Source: Tamarix chinensis (taxonomy: Eukaryota > Streptophyta > Magnoliopsida > Caryophyllales > Tamaricaceae). Taken from it: a stretch of 64,000 nt of DNA. The translations under genes were made by a program, and so were the position numbers. Below, piece by piece: positions 48,201 to 60,200 of this stretch. Position 1 is the first letter of the stretch, and each line of letters starts with the position of its first letter. The stretch covers positions 27,036,117-27,100,116 of the forward strand of contig CM060174.1 of NCBI GenBank assembly GCA_030549775.1, read 5' to 3'. The notes under the pieces were generated by a model. The model was not told the DNA's origin. It did no database searches and worked only from the letters and a program-made list of their open reading frames with translations.

Positions 48201-51200
48201 ACATTACTCTGCTATGGTAGTTACTTGGTGATACTGGTCTTATTATGTTCTGAAATTTTACCCCATCATTCCCTAGGAAATACACAAGAAGTAATTGGAG
48301 AGTTCAACCATAGATTTCAATGTCAAATTGGGATGAAGGATGTTACTATTATTTGTTCCATAACATCTATATTTTAGTATTATATATTAACGAAACAACC
48401 CATTCTAGGGGCTTTATTCATGCTTCTATCTTGCTAGAAATCTCACAATCATGTTATTGAACTCAATTTATAATAAACTACAATGGAATGCCAGCTATTA
48501 AGGGTGACATTGTTCAAAAGTTTTCCTTGTGAAACCTCTCATGATATTAAGGCAAATGATGGAGTTTGTATTAAAGCTACAAATGAGCTTAGTCTGGCCT
48601 GCCCTAGTGGAAGTTTAACTTCTTTAATAATCAATTTGAGTCAACTCGTTTACGAGTTTAATATCAATGTTTAGACTCAACTCAATGCAAGGTATTGAAA
48701 GAAGTCAAGCTAGCTCAATTTGTTTGATTGTGAGCGTGATTATGACCTTGGCTCATTATTAAATAAGCTCTTCAATTGGATTGAAGATTATAATATTTTG
48801 AATCATTTTCTTATATCATGTATGAACTTCATTATGCTCAAATCTTTTATATGACTCGGTACTAAATGAATGAGTTGAGCTAAGTTGGCTCTCAAGCTAG
48901 CTTGATTCATGTCAACCATAAAGCCTATAATATCTCAAAAGCTTTCTTTTTACTTAGATTGACTCCTTCACTACACCGCCATTAATTATTTTTTATTGAT
49001 TTCTTCCTTTTAAATTTTCTTAGCTTTATACATTATAGTGAAAGCTTTAGATTTGCTATAATAGTGGAAACTTTAGATTTGTTAGGCAAGGTTGCTAAAT
49101 CAAGATTCTACCTATGATCGATTTGGAAGCTCAAGATCGGATTGTAAGGTTGTAATATCCTACGAAAATTGCATAGATATGAAACTTGTATTCTTATAGG
49201 CTACAAAATAACATATTTTTAAAAGAACATGAAATTACATTAAAGCTCTCATTGATGATAGAATGGGAGAGTGAGATTTTAATGGTGCTCTCCTTTTATT
49301 CTTTTTACTCTACTTTATTATAAGACTTCAATGGTACATAAATAAGCAGAAGAGGGGAGCACGTATACCCTTACAGATTCCTAATAAATAGGAAGTAATA
49401 GATCCTAGAAAATAGTAAGCAACAACTCTGAATATTCAGCTTCTGTTATGGGATTTTATTCTCCTTTTATCCAACAGACTAATTGCTGGATATTACCTGA
49501 TCTTTTCTACTCTCCACCTCAATTTGGTGCAGAGATATCAATCATGCCCAACTTGCCAACAAAAAACTCAAAATTAGGCTTGAATAACTCCTTTGTAAGA
49601 CTATCTGCTACCTGCTGAGTAGTGGGTACAAATGGTAGATAAATTGTGCCTTCCTCAAGCTTCTCATCTATAAAACGTTTGTCAATCTCAATATGCTTTG
49701 TTCGATCATGTTGGATTGGGTTTTGTGCGATGTTTATGGCTACCTTGATGCCACAGTACAGCTTCATAGGCTTGCTAATTGATAGAAGTAATTCTCTAAT
49801 AATCCACTTGAGCCATATTAGCTCACAAATCCCTAGGCCATGCCTCAAAATTCAGCTTCTATTCTTGCCACCACTCTCATACGTAAGTATAATAACTTGA
49901 AGTGGACTTTCTATCTTCAATGGATCCAACCTAGTTTGCATCAGTGAAGGCTTCAGTGCTTGCCTTTGCATTCTTCCTGAAGAGTAGACCTCAATCATTT
50001 CAAGTACCTCACCATCAAGTGTTTAGTGTGTGGGGAGTGCATAAATTGACTAACCAAACTACCAGCAAAGGCAATATCAGGATGAGTATGAGAAAGATGA
50101 ATTAGCTTTCCACTAGCTTTGGTATTGAGCTGCTTCAACTAGCAGACTTTCTTTATAAGCCCTCAATTTTATATTAGCGTCTATTGGTGTATCACCTGGA
50201 TTATAGCCATTCAAGCTAGTTTTGTGAAGAAGATCCACCACGTACTTGCATTGAGTCACAATAATACCCTTTCTTGTTCTGCTAGAGAATATTTTAGGGC
50301 TCCTAAGTCTTTGATCTTGAATTCTCTGGCCAATCCAGCCTTTAGTTCATCCATCTCTCTCAAGTCTCAAATCATTCCTTTTCACAATGATATCATCCAC
50401 ATACACAATTAACACCGACACTTTCCCATCTCTTGATGCCTTGTAAGCATTTTATGGTCACTTTGAGCTTGTGTACACCCTTGTCTCTTTACAGTAAAAT
50501 TTTCAAACCAGGCCCAAGGATACTGCTTTAAACCATAAATTACTTTCTTTAGGCTGCACACCTTCGAACCAAACTTCTCCTAAAGCACGATGGTGGTGTC
50601 ATGAAAACTACTTCTCTTAGATTGCCATTTAGGAATGCATTTTTGACGTCCAACTAATACAAGGGCCAATCAAGGTCGACAACAACAGATAGTAGAATTC
50701 TAATAGTGTTTAATTTTGTTACAGGGGCAAATGTTTTAGTGTAATCAATCCCATAGGTTTGTGTGAAACTCTTTGCCACCAACCGTGCCTTATATCTTTG
50801 AGGAGTACCATTAATGTTGTATTTCAAAGTGAATACCCACTTGCACCCAACAAAAGACTTTCTTCTTGGTAGATTGACAACTTCCCACGTCTTATTTTTC
50901 TCAAGAGCACTCATTTCTTCAAGGATTGCCTTCTTCCACTCTAGAACTTTTAGAGCATTCTGAACATTTTTTGGAATCTCCATAGAAGATATATGAGTAG
51001 CAGAGGAGGCTGAGAGATGTTTAAAACAAACAAATTTTGATAGTGGATATAAAGGATGACTAGTACAAGATCTAGTTCCCTTTCTGGTGGTAATAGGAAG
51101 GTTCAAATCTAAAATTGAAGTGGCATCTTGATGTGGTTGATTTGAGTGATAAGGAGAGATACTTACAGTAGTAGGAAGTGGCCTCTGTGCAGATTCATGG

Positions 51201-54200
51201 CAATGTAAAGGGCGCGTGGAATCTTTTTCTTTGTGAGTATTTCTCCTAGAGTATATTTGCCCAAAGTATTTGTTAGTCTTAGGACCTATTTCTGTTTCAA
51301 CTGAATGATCAAATGGAGAAGGAACAATGAAAGCATCTTTTCCTTGTTGATTATGTGGGCTAGAAGATTGGTTTTCATTCTCTTGATTTGAAGGGAGATT
51401 TTTTCTAGATTCAGAATGTGGACTCTCCTCAAAACATGTGTTGTTCCAATTATTTAGTTCATCCGCCCCTCTCTCCCTATTTTCACGTGGAGCATCTTTG
51501 CCACTAGTGCTACTGGTGGTGAATTCTTGATTCAGATCATGGAAAATCCCCTGAGAACGAATCCTCTCCTAAAGTCTCCCCCTAAAGATGATGTTTATAA
51601 TATGGTTGAGTTTCAAAGAATTTGACATCTTTTTGGGATATGGGGTGATAGCATTTATAGCCCATTATGGTAAGTGAGTATCTTAGAAAGATACATCGTT
51701 TGGCTCTAGCATCATGTTTATCACCCTTGTTCTCAAATTTAAATACAACGACTCTATGAACAAAAATTCTAATTGGTAAGGGATCAGACAATCGATTATT
51801 ATGGAAGTGATGGTTGAAAATTGGGGTGTTCATAGATTGGATATGTTGTAAAAAACTTCTGATATTTGAAAGATCATATATCCTGAAAAAAAAATTTTGG
51901 ATATCTAAAATTTCGGATCGGACAACAAATAATTATTAGATATTCTAAACTTTCGAACATGCCACAAATGAACAATATCTGATAAAACATTGTTTGATCG
52001 AAAGATAATAAATTGATCTAGTTTAAACCGATATGATCTAATGATATGATATGGGTCTTAAATTACATTATATTCGATTAGTAATTCCAAAATTTGGATA
52101 ATATTTAGATATTTAATCAAAATAATAATTAAAAAGTATAAAATTTACTTACAATAAACATTCTTATTTCAAGTTATATAGACACACACACACACATTCT
52201 TATATTCAATATAATTTTATGAAAAATAAATAGTATTTAGAGTATATATGTATATAATATATGGAATGGATGTTAATGGTGTTTGTCGGATCGGATATCT
52301 AATTTATTTGATATTTTATTGATCATATTGATTATTGAATTTGAAAAATAATAATTTTGGATCAGTTTTTTTATTTTTTGGATCGTATCGATTCGAGTAT
52401 CGAATTGGATCACATGAAAAACCCTAGTTGAAAATATCTAAGGGCATTTTGAAATTCAGGACCTTAGATGCCATATGATTGATCAAGTGAACAGGTGTAG
52501 TAGTGGAATTCCCCCATACATATTTTAGGACTTGAGTGGTGAATCTAATGGCCCGATAATATCTATTTTTATGTTCAGCTACCCCATTTTGTTTTGGTGT
52601 ATCATTACGTGAGATTTGGTGGACTATCGCTTTGTTTAAGAATTTGTTTTTTGAATATTGCATTGAAGAATTCTTTTTCATTGTCACATTGTCACTTATA
52701 AAGATTTTAATGTTTGTGTTAAACTTGGTTTGAACCATATTGTAAAAATTCCTAATATTTTAGTCACTTTTGATTTCTTTTTCATAAAAAATACCCATGC
52801 TATTCTAGTGTTATCATTGCTGAAAGTAACAAATCATCTTTTTCTTGTAGTGTTTGGGATCTGTGAGGGTCCCCAAACATTAATGTGTATGTAAGAGTGA
52901 ATGGTGAAGCGGATTTATAGGGTTGGATGGGCCACAATGCATATTTCATCTTTATTAATAAATAGTTTTGGAAACAATCATTTTAGATATTGAAAACTGG
53001 TATGACCTAATTGAAAATGCCACAATATTATTTCATGATTATGAGACCCAAAAGTAGACCTAATGTAAGCAGAATGCCCAGTTCTCGAATCACCCAAAAA
53101 TTGATAGAATTCATCAACCTCTATAGCATTGCCATTGACGAGGAATAGAAATTAACTCGAAAGATCACTAGTCAACTTGCTAATAGAGAGTAAATTGTAC
53201 TGCAATTTAGGAACATGAAGAACATTATTAAGGGATGGTGAAGGAGTGAGTTGTATAGATACTGTGCTAGCAACAACAAAGAATGATCCATCTACAATCC
53301 TGAGCTTTTGATTTCGTGTAGCACAAGGACGATAGGATCTAAATAATTGGGAACAACTTGTCATATGATCTATTGCTCTAGAATTAATAATCTAGACAAA
53401 TGTGAACATGACAATATAGGAGATGGAATACCTTATATCACCTTGATGAGCTAGAGAACAAGAAGAATTGATAGAAAACTATAAGGAGAACTATGAGGAT
53501 TGAAGAAGTTTAAGAAGATGCTCAATTTGTTCCTGAGTGAATGGAGACCCTCCTGAATTAACTTCTTGTTCTTGAATTTTATCCGTGGTTGTTTGCATTG
53601 CTCTATAATTGGAATTTCTCTTTAAGTCGAGAGGTTTCAAGTAGTACTTTTCTCCAGTATGCCATGGCTTTCTGCAGTGATCACACCATGGTTTCTTCCT
53701 CCTTTCACCATCTGTACTTGTGTCCATGTGTAGCCTGAGCTCTCAAATTTTGGACCCATAGCTAATTTTTGAGTGTGCAACATAACCCTTTTTCGAGCCT
53801 CTTCTTGCCATAGTTTTGAAAAAACATACCTTATGCTTAGCAGCGGTTTTCTCCCCAAGATTATTCCTTCTACTTCATCTAAATTATGGCAGACTATAGC
53901 TAAGAACATATAAACATGATCATTCTCTTCTTGTTTCATAAATCAAGCACAATCATTGGAATTCTTCCACTTTTTATCATAACGTTGATCTAATTCTTGC
54001 CAACAAGTTACCTTCTCATTATAATAGGTGGTTATATTTTTGTCTCCTTGCTTTGAATGCCACATTCTAGACTTCAACTCAAATATGTGATGAGTTTTCT
54101 AGATCTAAGTATGTTACACGAAAGGTGTCTTTTGCGGTCTGCTTAAACATGTGTGGTTTTGCAATGGAATCTTCAATGGAATTGAGGAGGTAAGGAATTC

Positions 54201-57200
54201 TTAGACCTCCAAGTTTTAAATTTGGGATTATTCTCCACTGGTTTGCTCTCTTCACGAATGAGATGCCCATGGCTAATCTTAAAGATTGTGCCCATTCTAG
54301 ATAGTTTCTTCCATTCAGCCTATGAATGGTGATCTGGAAAGATGAAGGAGCTGCAACATTGTCATTGCTATTGGTTGGCATTGAGGAGATGGCTGAGGAT
54401 TCTTCTGAAGCCAATTTTTTTCCAGCCTAGGGTTTTTGGATTCCTACTACTTTGATACCATGATAGTTTGGTAGAATGAGAGTTTTATCATACTCTCCTT
54501 TTATTCTTTTTACTCTACTTTATTATAAGACTCCACAGCTACATAAATAAGGAGAAGAGAAGGACGTATACCCTAATAGATTCCTAATAAATAGGAAGTA
54601 ACAAATCCTAGAAAATAGTAAGCAACAACTCCTAATATCCACCATCTATTCTCGGACTTTATTCTCTTATATCCAACTAATATCAAGTAGATTAAATACT
54701 GAATATTAGGAACTTACAAGTAGGAACTTACAATTGAGTTCTAGTAACTTACAAGTAGCACAAATTGCTGAAGTCATTTTTTTTATATTAGGAACTATAT
54801 TAAGTCAACAACATTATAAATAAATTGATTAATGAAATGTGAAAATTACAATGAGATTATGGGTAGAAGAAAAATATAACTCGTTGTGTTTAATATATAT
54901 AATTTTTGTTAGCCAAAAGAAAAATACACAAAGAATGAAGAGAGCGGATGACAATGAAGGCAACAATGAGTGAACAATATTTTCTATCATTTAAGAGAAT
55001 AAAACCCCAAAAAGGTTTGGTGTTGGCTTTTAAAATTTTGTTGAATCAAGGTAAACAGAGGATTTTTTTTGGCTATATGCACATTTATTAAGTTATTATA
55101 TGAACTATGTGTACACCATAAACTATAGATTGTTTACATTAAGAAATTAATATGAGCACAAAAAATAAGAAAAAATATTAATTTTGAATTGAATAGAACT
55201 AAATAGTTAATAATATTGTTAAATTTAATATATTTATTTTATTATTTAGATGGAGATTACATTCTTTTCTCAACATTTTACAGCTACAGTCAACTTGGTA
55301 ACTTGACCATACTTTCTTTGTATTAGTTTATTTTCAAGGCATGTTGCAAAGTAATATAGTGTTGAAATTAGAGGATTAAAGAAGAAATATAGTTGAAATA
55401 AGATGGAAAATAGATTTGAATATAAATCGACAACAATTATAGCTATTATGTAGAATTGCAGGATTTTGTCTCGGATAGTAAGATTATACTACTTGATTGT
55501 GGATTATTATGATTTTTGGATAGGGTCGTAGAATTATAGGATCAAATTAGGATTTTGATTACTATGTTGTTATGTCATGGTCAAAAGGCTCTAAACATTT
55601 CAACCTTTAAAAGTTTAAGCATATGCTTTACACTTCTTTTGATATTTTTTCTAGCCATTGGTGGAGTTTGGGGAAGTCTGTGCGTATGAAGTGTCACCTT
55701 TTCGTAGACCTTGGGATAGAGTGGATGGAGTTTGGGAAGCACATGAAAACTTATGAGGAAAAATATTAGATATAGTGTCAGAAATATGTATAATATTAGT
55801 ACTATTTGCAACATTAGTAATAAAGTGTTTTGTAGTGGCTATGTTTAAATAAATATGGGACAACACATGGACACGAACGACATAAAAACAAATAAATAAT
55901 GGCATTATTAATAAATCTAATCATGTTAAAAACAGGGCATAAGGGGAAGGATGATGAAATGGGAGAAATGGAAGATATACCACGTGTAAAATCATAGTCT
56001 AAGATGATATGAGTAGGCGGCACAACTTCTTTTTAAGGCTTAACTTTCGATAAGCTTGTCTCAAATTTTCTTCAATTAGCCTCTTTGTCTTGTATAATCT
56101 TTTAAGCAATCTTTTCGCGTCTCCACACATGAGTATTTGAGTATTGCCCCTTAATATATTTGAATCACCTAAGTCTCATCTCTCACTACAAACAGAGGCT
56201 ACAACCACTTTACCTTTACTTCATTCTTGATTTCAATCTTCTAGTGATATTGCACAACAAATGAAGCATACTCATCCCTACAACCTTTAACTTACTAACC
56301 TTGGTTTACCGAATTGGTCAATATTATGTTTGATAAATGATTGCTATTTTGATAGTAACTTAATATGATTCTTTATTGAGTTTGAGTGGAATTTTGTGTT
56401 GCATTAGACTCTTGATACGCCCTTACATTTCATTCACCCAACATATGTGACATGCAATGTCTGCACTAATCTTTTATAATCCAAAAGTATAACATCCATG
56501 ATCCTCCCTTCACTCTTATGACACACAATGGTATTAGGGGTGACAATCAAGTGATTGTAGCCGGTCGGGTTGTTTGCGGTTCATTTTTCTTTGCGGCTTA
56601 AGTTGAGTTATATTGGGATCGAGTCATTTTATTATTCCGGTTGGATTGGGTTTTGTTTCGAGTCATTGCAAATTAATTTTCCATGTCGGGTTGGGTTTGG
56701 GTTAAATTGGTTCAGGCTTGAATCATTTCGAGTTAACTTGGTGGGTTAGGTCGGTTTTTGGCTAAGCTAGCTCTTGTTTGGGTGATTCTGGGTTTGGGTC
56801 AATTTGACGGGCTTGATTTGGATTGACATGACAGATAGACTAGATCTTTTTAGGTTTTAGCCGTGCTAATCCAACTCATTAACATTGTAAGTAAGCATTA
56901 GGTTTGACTTTATGTAAGCATGTGATTAAAAATGTGCTATTAATTGCTATTTGTTTATTATGATTTTTTTAATGCTATGTTTTTGTGTGAAAAAAAGGGT
57001 AAAATTAAAATATTATTGATGAATAAGTATGTATATGGGAAAAGTATGAAAAATAAGTAATTTTTTTAAAGCAATCCATTTTTTTAAAAAATTAAATAAA
57101 TTGCAAAATATGTATAATTTATTATTATTATAATTAATTAGTGTCAAATTTGGTCTTATCGAGTTGGGTTGATGGCGGATTGGGTTGTGATTAGGTTGGG

Positions 57201-60200
57201 TTGATGGCAGATTTCAGGTTAGCTTGGGTTACATGTTGGATTTGGGTTCGGGTCAGGTCAATTATATTTGGGTCAACGTTGGGTCGGATTGATAAAATTC
57301 TTGCGTTATGCTTGGTTGGGGTTTTGCATAGGTCGAGGTAGGTTGGATGAGTTAGGTCAACATTTACTTGCTCTAAATGTCATCATTAATCTTTCTATTG
57401 TTCAGCTTGAAACCTTTAGACTCTGATCGAACTTTTATATGTCTAGCATTAGCTTCTTATGTGTCATCCTAGAAAACAATGTCATGTGCGATAAACTTGC
57501 ACCATGACATATCCTCTTGAACTATCGTGGTAAGTTCATCCAAAATAGATATAAAAAGAAAAGGATTTGTAATTGATTCTTAGTGTAATACAATATCACG
57601 TCATCACACTAGCCTTAACTCCTTTGTAGTTATCTTTGATCATCCAATTATTGACAATAAGTGATTTTTAGTCTTTAATCTTCCATACACTTTTTCTAGC
57701 TAAAGGACAACCATATGAAGTCCATTTTCTCTCTTTATTAGTTGTCTGAGAGGGTGTATCGCTTTTATTGTTGATCTTTCCACCATGGAACCAAATTAGT
57801 TCTCTAATAGGGTGTGTCCCTCCTCATCCACAATTCAGTTGCCCACTTTCATAATTTCACGATTGTTACAACTTTGGATAACCCTTTTGTTATTATACAA
57901 TGATATACATTCTTCCATGCATCTTGCATCCTTCACAAACTTGAAATAACCTTTTTGGTGGAACATGTGCCCCAAATTGAAGTACTAATGAGCTTTGTTG
58001 TTTATCATAGGCTCAACTTTATTTAAACTCTTAGTAAGGAACAAATGATAATAGATCCTGATGTCAAATAGAGGAGAGATGCTGTCGAGTCTATTTCCAA
58101 CTAATTGTGCTTGTTGCTACCATATTTCATTGGATCTGCTGAGCCTATAAAAGTGAATTACATAAAGTTGTATAAAAGGATGGTTTTGCAATGCTGATTA
58201 ATCAATGCAATTCGTTTATTTATTATTGTTATTTTTTTAAAGCAAAAACAATTATTGTAGCCTGGCCTTGGTCAGTTGATGAAAGTGGCAACAAATGAAA
58301 CTCTATGGTGGTGATTGTTTAATCCCTTTGTTTTGGGTTCTGATGATGTGAATTTGTTAGGTTTCTTTGATGGTGGTAGTGTTATACTCTCTTTCCATTT
58401 ATTGTATTTATCTTCTTGAATGAATGCTGAATCATTCAACATGTTTGAATATCCTTGAAGAGCGCTGTTGAATTTTTTTAGTTATTGTTTAATAGGTGTA
58501 GAGGTTAGTACTTTGGATGTCTCAAGAAGGTGCTAATTTGGTGCACACACACAAATATACTTTGATGTGATTAGAAAGTACTTAAACTCAAACTCACTTT
58601 ACTTAAATGAGATCACCCAATTGAGTATATGTAGAACAAATAAATATTACATTTTTGTTTGTTCTACAAGTCATCTTAAATTTTCTAATGTTTGTGGACA
58701 GCTTATGTATTTATCTATTCTTACCCTGTTGAGAATTAATGGCATGACCATCATCCGTTGAGCATTTAATGATTATTTTTTTTCTTGTGCAGGAGCGTAA
58801 GCCTGAGCTAACACCAGAAATCATGGCTTTCAGGGATAATCTTTTATCTTTCTCTGTATCTGATACACTTGATGTGTGGGAACTAAAAGGTATTGATATT
58901 TGTTGTTTTCAGGAAAAGTCTTCTTCATGGTTTCATTTAAATTTCTCGTTATGGGAACCCTATGGCTTGTTTTAATTGTATTTCCTTCAGATTTGGGACA
59001 TCAAACTGCACAGAAGATTGTCCATGCCTCAGATCCACTACAGTCAATGCGAGAAATTAGCCAAAATTTTCCCAGTATGGTCTCTTCTTTGTCAAGGATG
59101 AAGGTACAATTGCTTTTTGAAATAATATTGTTGCAAATAATATTGTTAATGGATATGACTCTTAGTCTAAATGACCTTTTCTTATTGTAGCTGAACGAAT
59201 CAGTGAAAGATGAAATTCTTGCAAACCAGCAGATGATCCCTCCAGGAAAGTCACTGATGGCACTAAATGGGGCTCTAGTTAATATTGAAGATATTGACCT
59301 TTATCTGTAAGATTCTTTCTTTCTAATCATTTTGTTCTTTCATTGAATCTTCATGCCTAAAGTTCTCTGTCCTTCTTGGTTCCCTCATTTTCTGCTTATA
59401 TGTATTGGATATATAGTTTAGTTAGTTCCTACTGAAGCTCATCTATTGCTTCTTGCCAGGGTTAGATAGGCGGTATTTGTAGATACTACATGGTTGATGA
59501 TTGTGTAGAAGGGATTTCACTTGTTTAAATTTGGCATTGTCAGGAAACCAAGATGCTCTACGTAAGAGCAGTACTAGTATTGTTTCTTTATGTTAGCAGC
59601 ACTGCTTCTGATTACTAAAAGTATGTATAGAGGATTTCAATGACCAAGAATCATTATTGATGAAAAGTAAAAGGAAAGTGGAAACTGGAAGTGGAAGGAG
59701 ATATATTAGATGCATGAATAATGCTGCATCGCATACTAGCCATTTCACTATCGGCGAAGGTCCAATATTGGTTGGTGATATCTGTTGGTGTATCGACCGG
59801 TATTTTATTCCATGATATACTACTAAGAGCAAATTATAGAGTTTTCTATTTTTTGACTAGGAGGTACTAATCAATCACAATGAGGCCACCTTAATACAGT
59901 TGCTGTTGCCCCTGATTTGAAAACTCTCTTCATTGGTAGGCAATAAAAGTTAAAAGGTACTACTTTTTATCATGATGGATGGATGTCATCCAGAAAAGTA
60001 GGTTACACCTTCCAGTGATGAAAGTTGAGTAGCAGCACATATGTCACCTGTCAATACTTTCCAGTATTGCATATTGTTTTGATTGTCAGTTGGCTAAAAT
60101 TTTGTGGGATGTGAAAGTGGCAAGAAGAGGCAATGTACAGAATGTTCTTCATTTGGCTGTAATGTTGTTTTAGTTGTAGTTAAATATTGTTTTTGAACCA

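Larger units (their letters stand above)
49256..54732 (-). mobile_element. Ty1/copia LTR retrotransposon, antisense in UGGT intron 5
   Basis: The flanks are perfect ATTGA duplications (49251-49255 and 54733-54737). The LTRs (49256 to about 49510, and 54461-54732) align through a shared core of about 170 bp and diverge towards the element's 5' LTR end. Minus-strand order is LTR, primer-binding site, gag, zinc-knuckle relic, pre-integrase and integrase, SH3-like domain, RT, RNase H, which is the copia order (integrase before RT). Reading frames are broken throughout, so it is old and inactive. A 605-bp MITE has inserted within the pol region. Confidence 0.92.
47808..58792 (+). other. UGGT intron 5 (10,985 bp, expanded by transposons)
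   Basis: It holds an antisense Ty1/copia element (49256-54732), a GGGTT-rich repeat (56535-57388) and an RTE-type LINE remnant (57389-58060). The rest (47808-49250, 54738-56534, 58061-58792) is AT-rich intron sequence. In it, 48545-48960 holds scattered CAAATGAGC and CTCAACTCGTTTACGAG pieces that may be a decayed MITE. No host gene was found in it. Confidence 0.88.

Noticed and set aside
48545..48960. CTCGTTTACGAG-like and CAAATGAGC pieces resembling the MITE at 46863
   Set aside because: Fragments are scattered, no termini or target duplication could be found, so no separate element is called.
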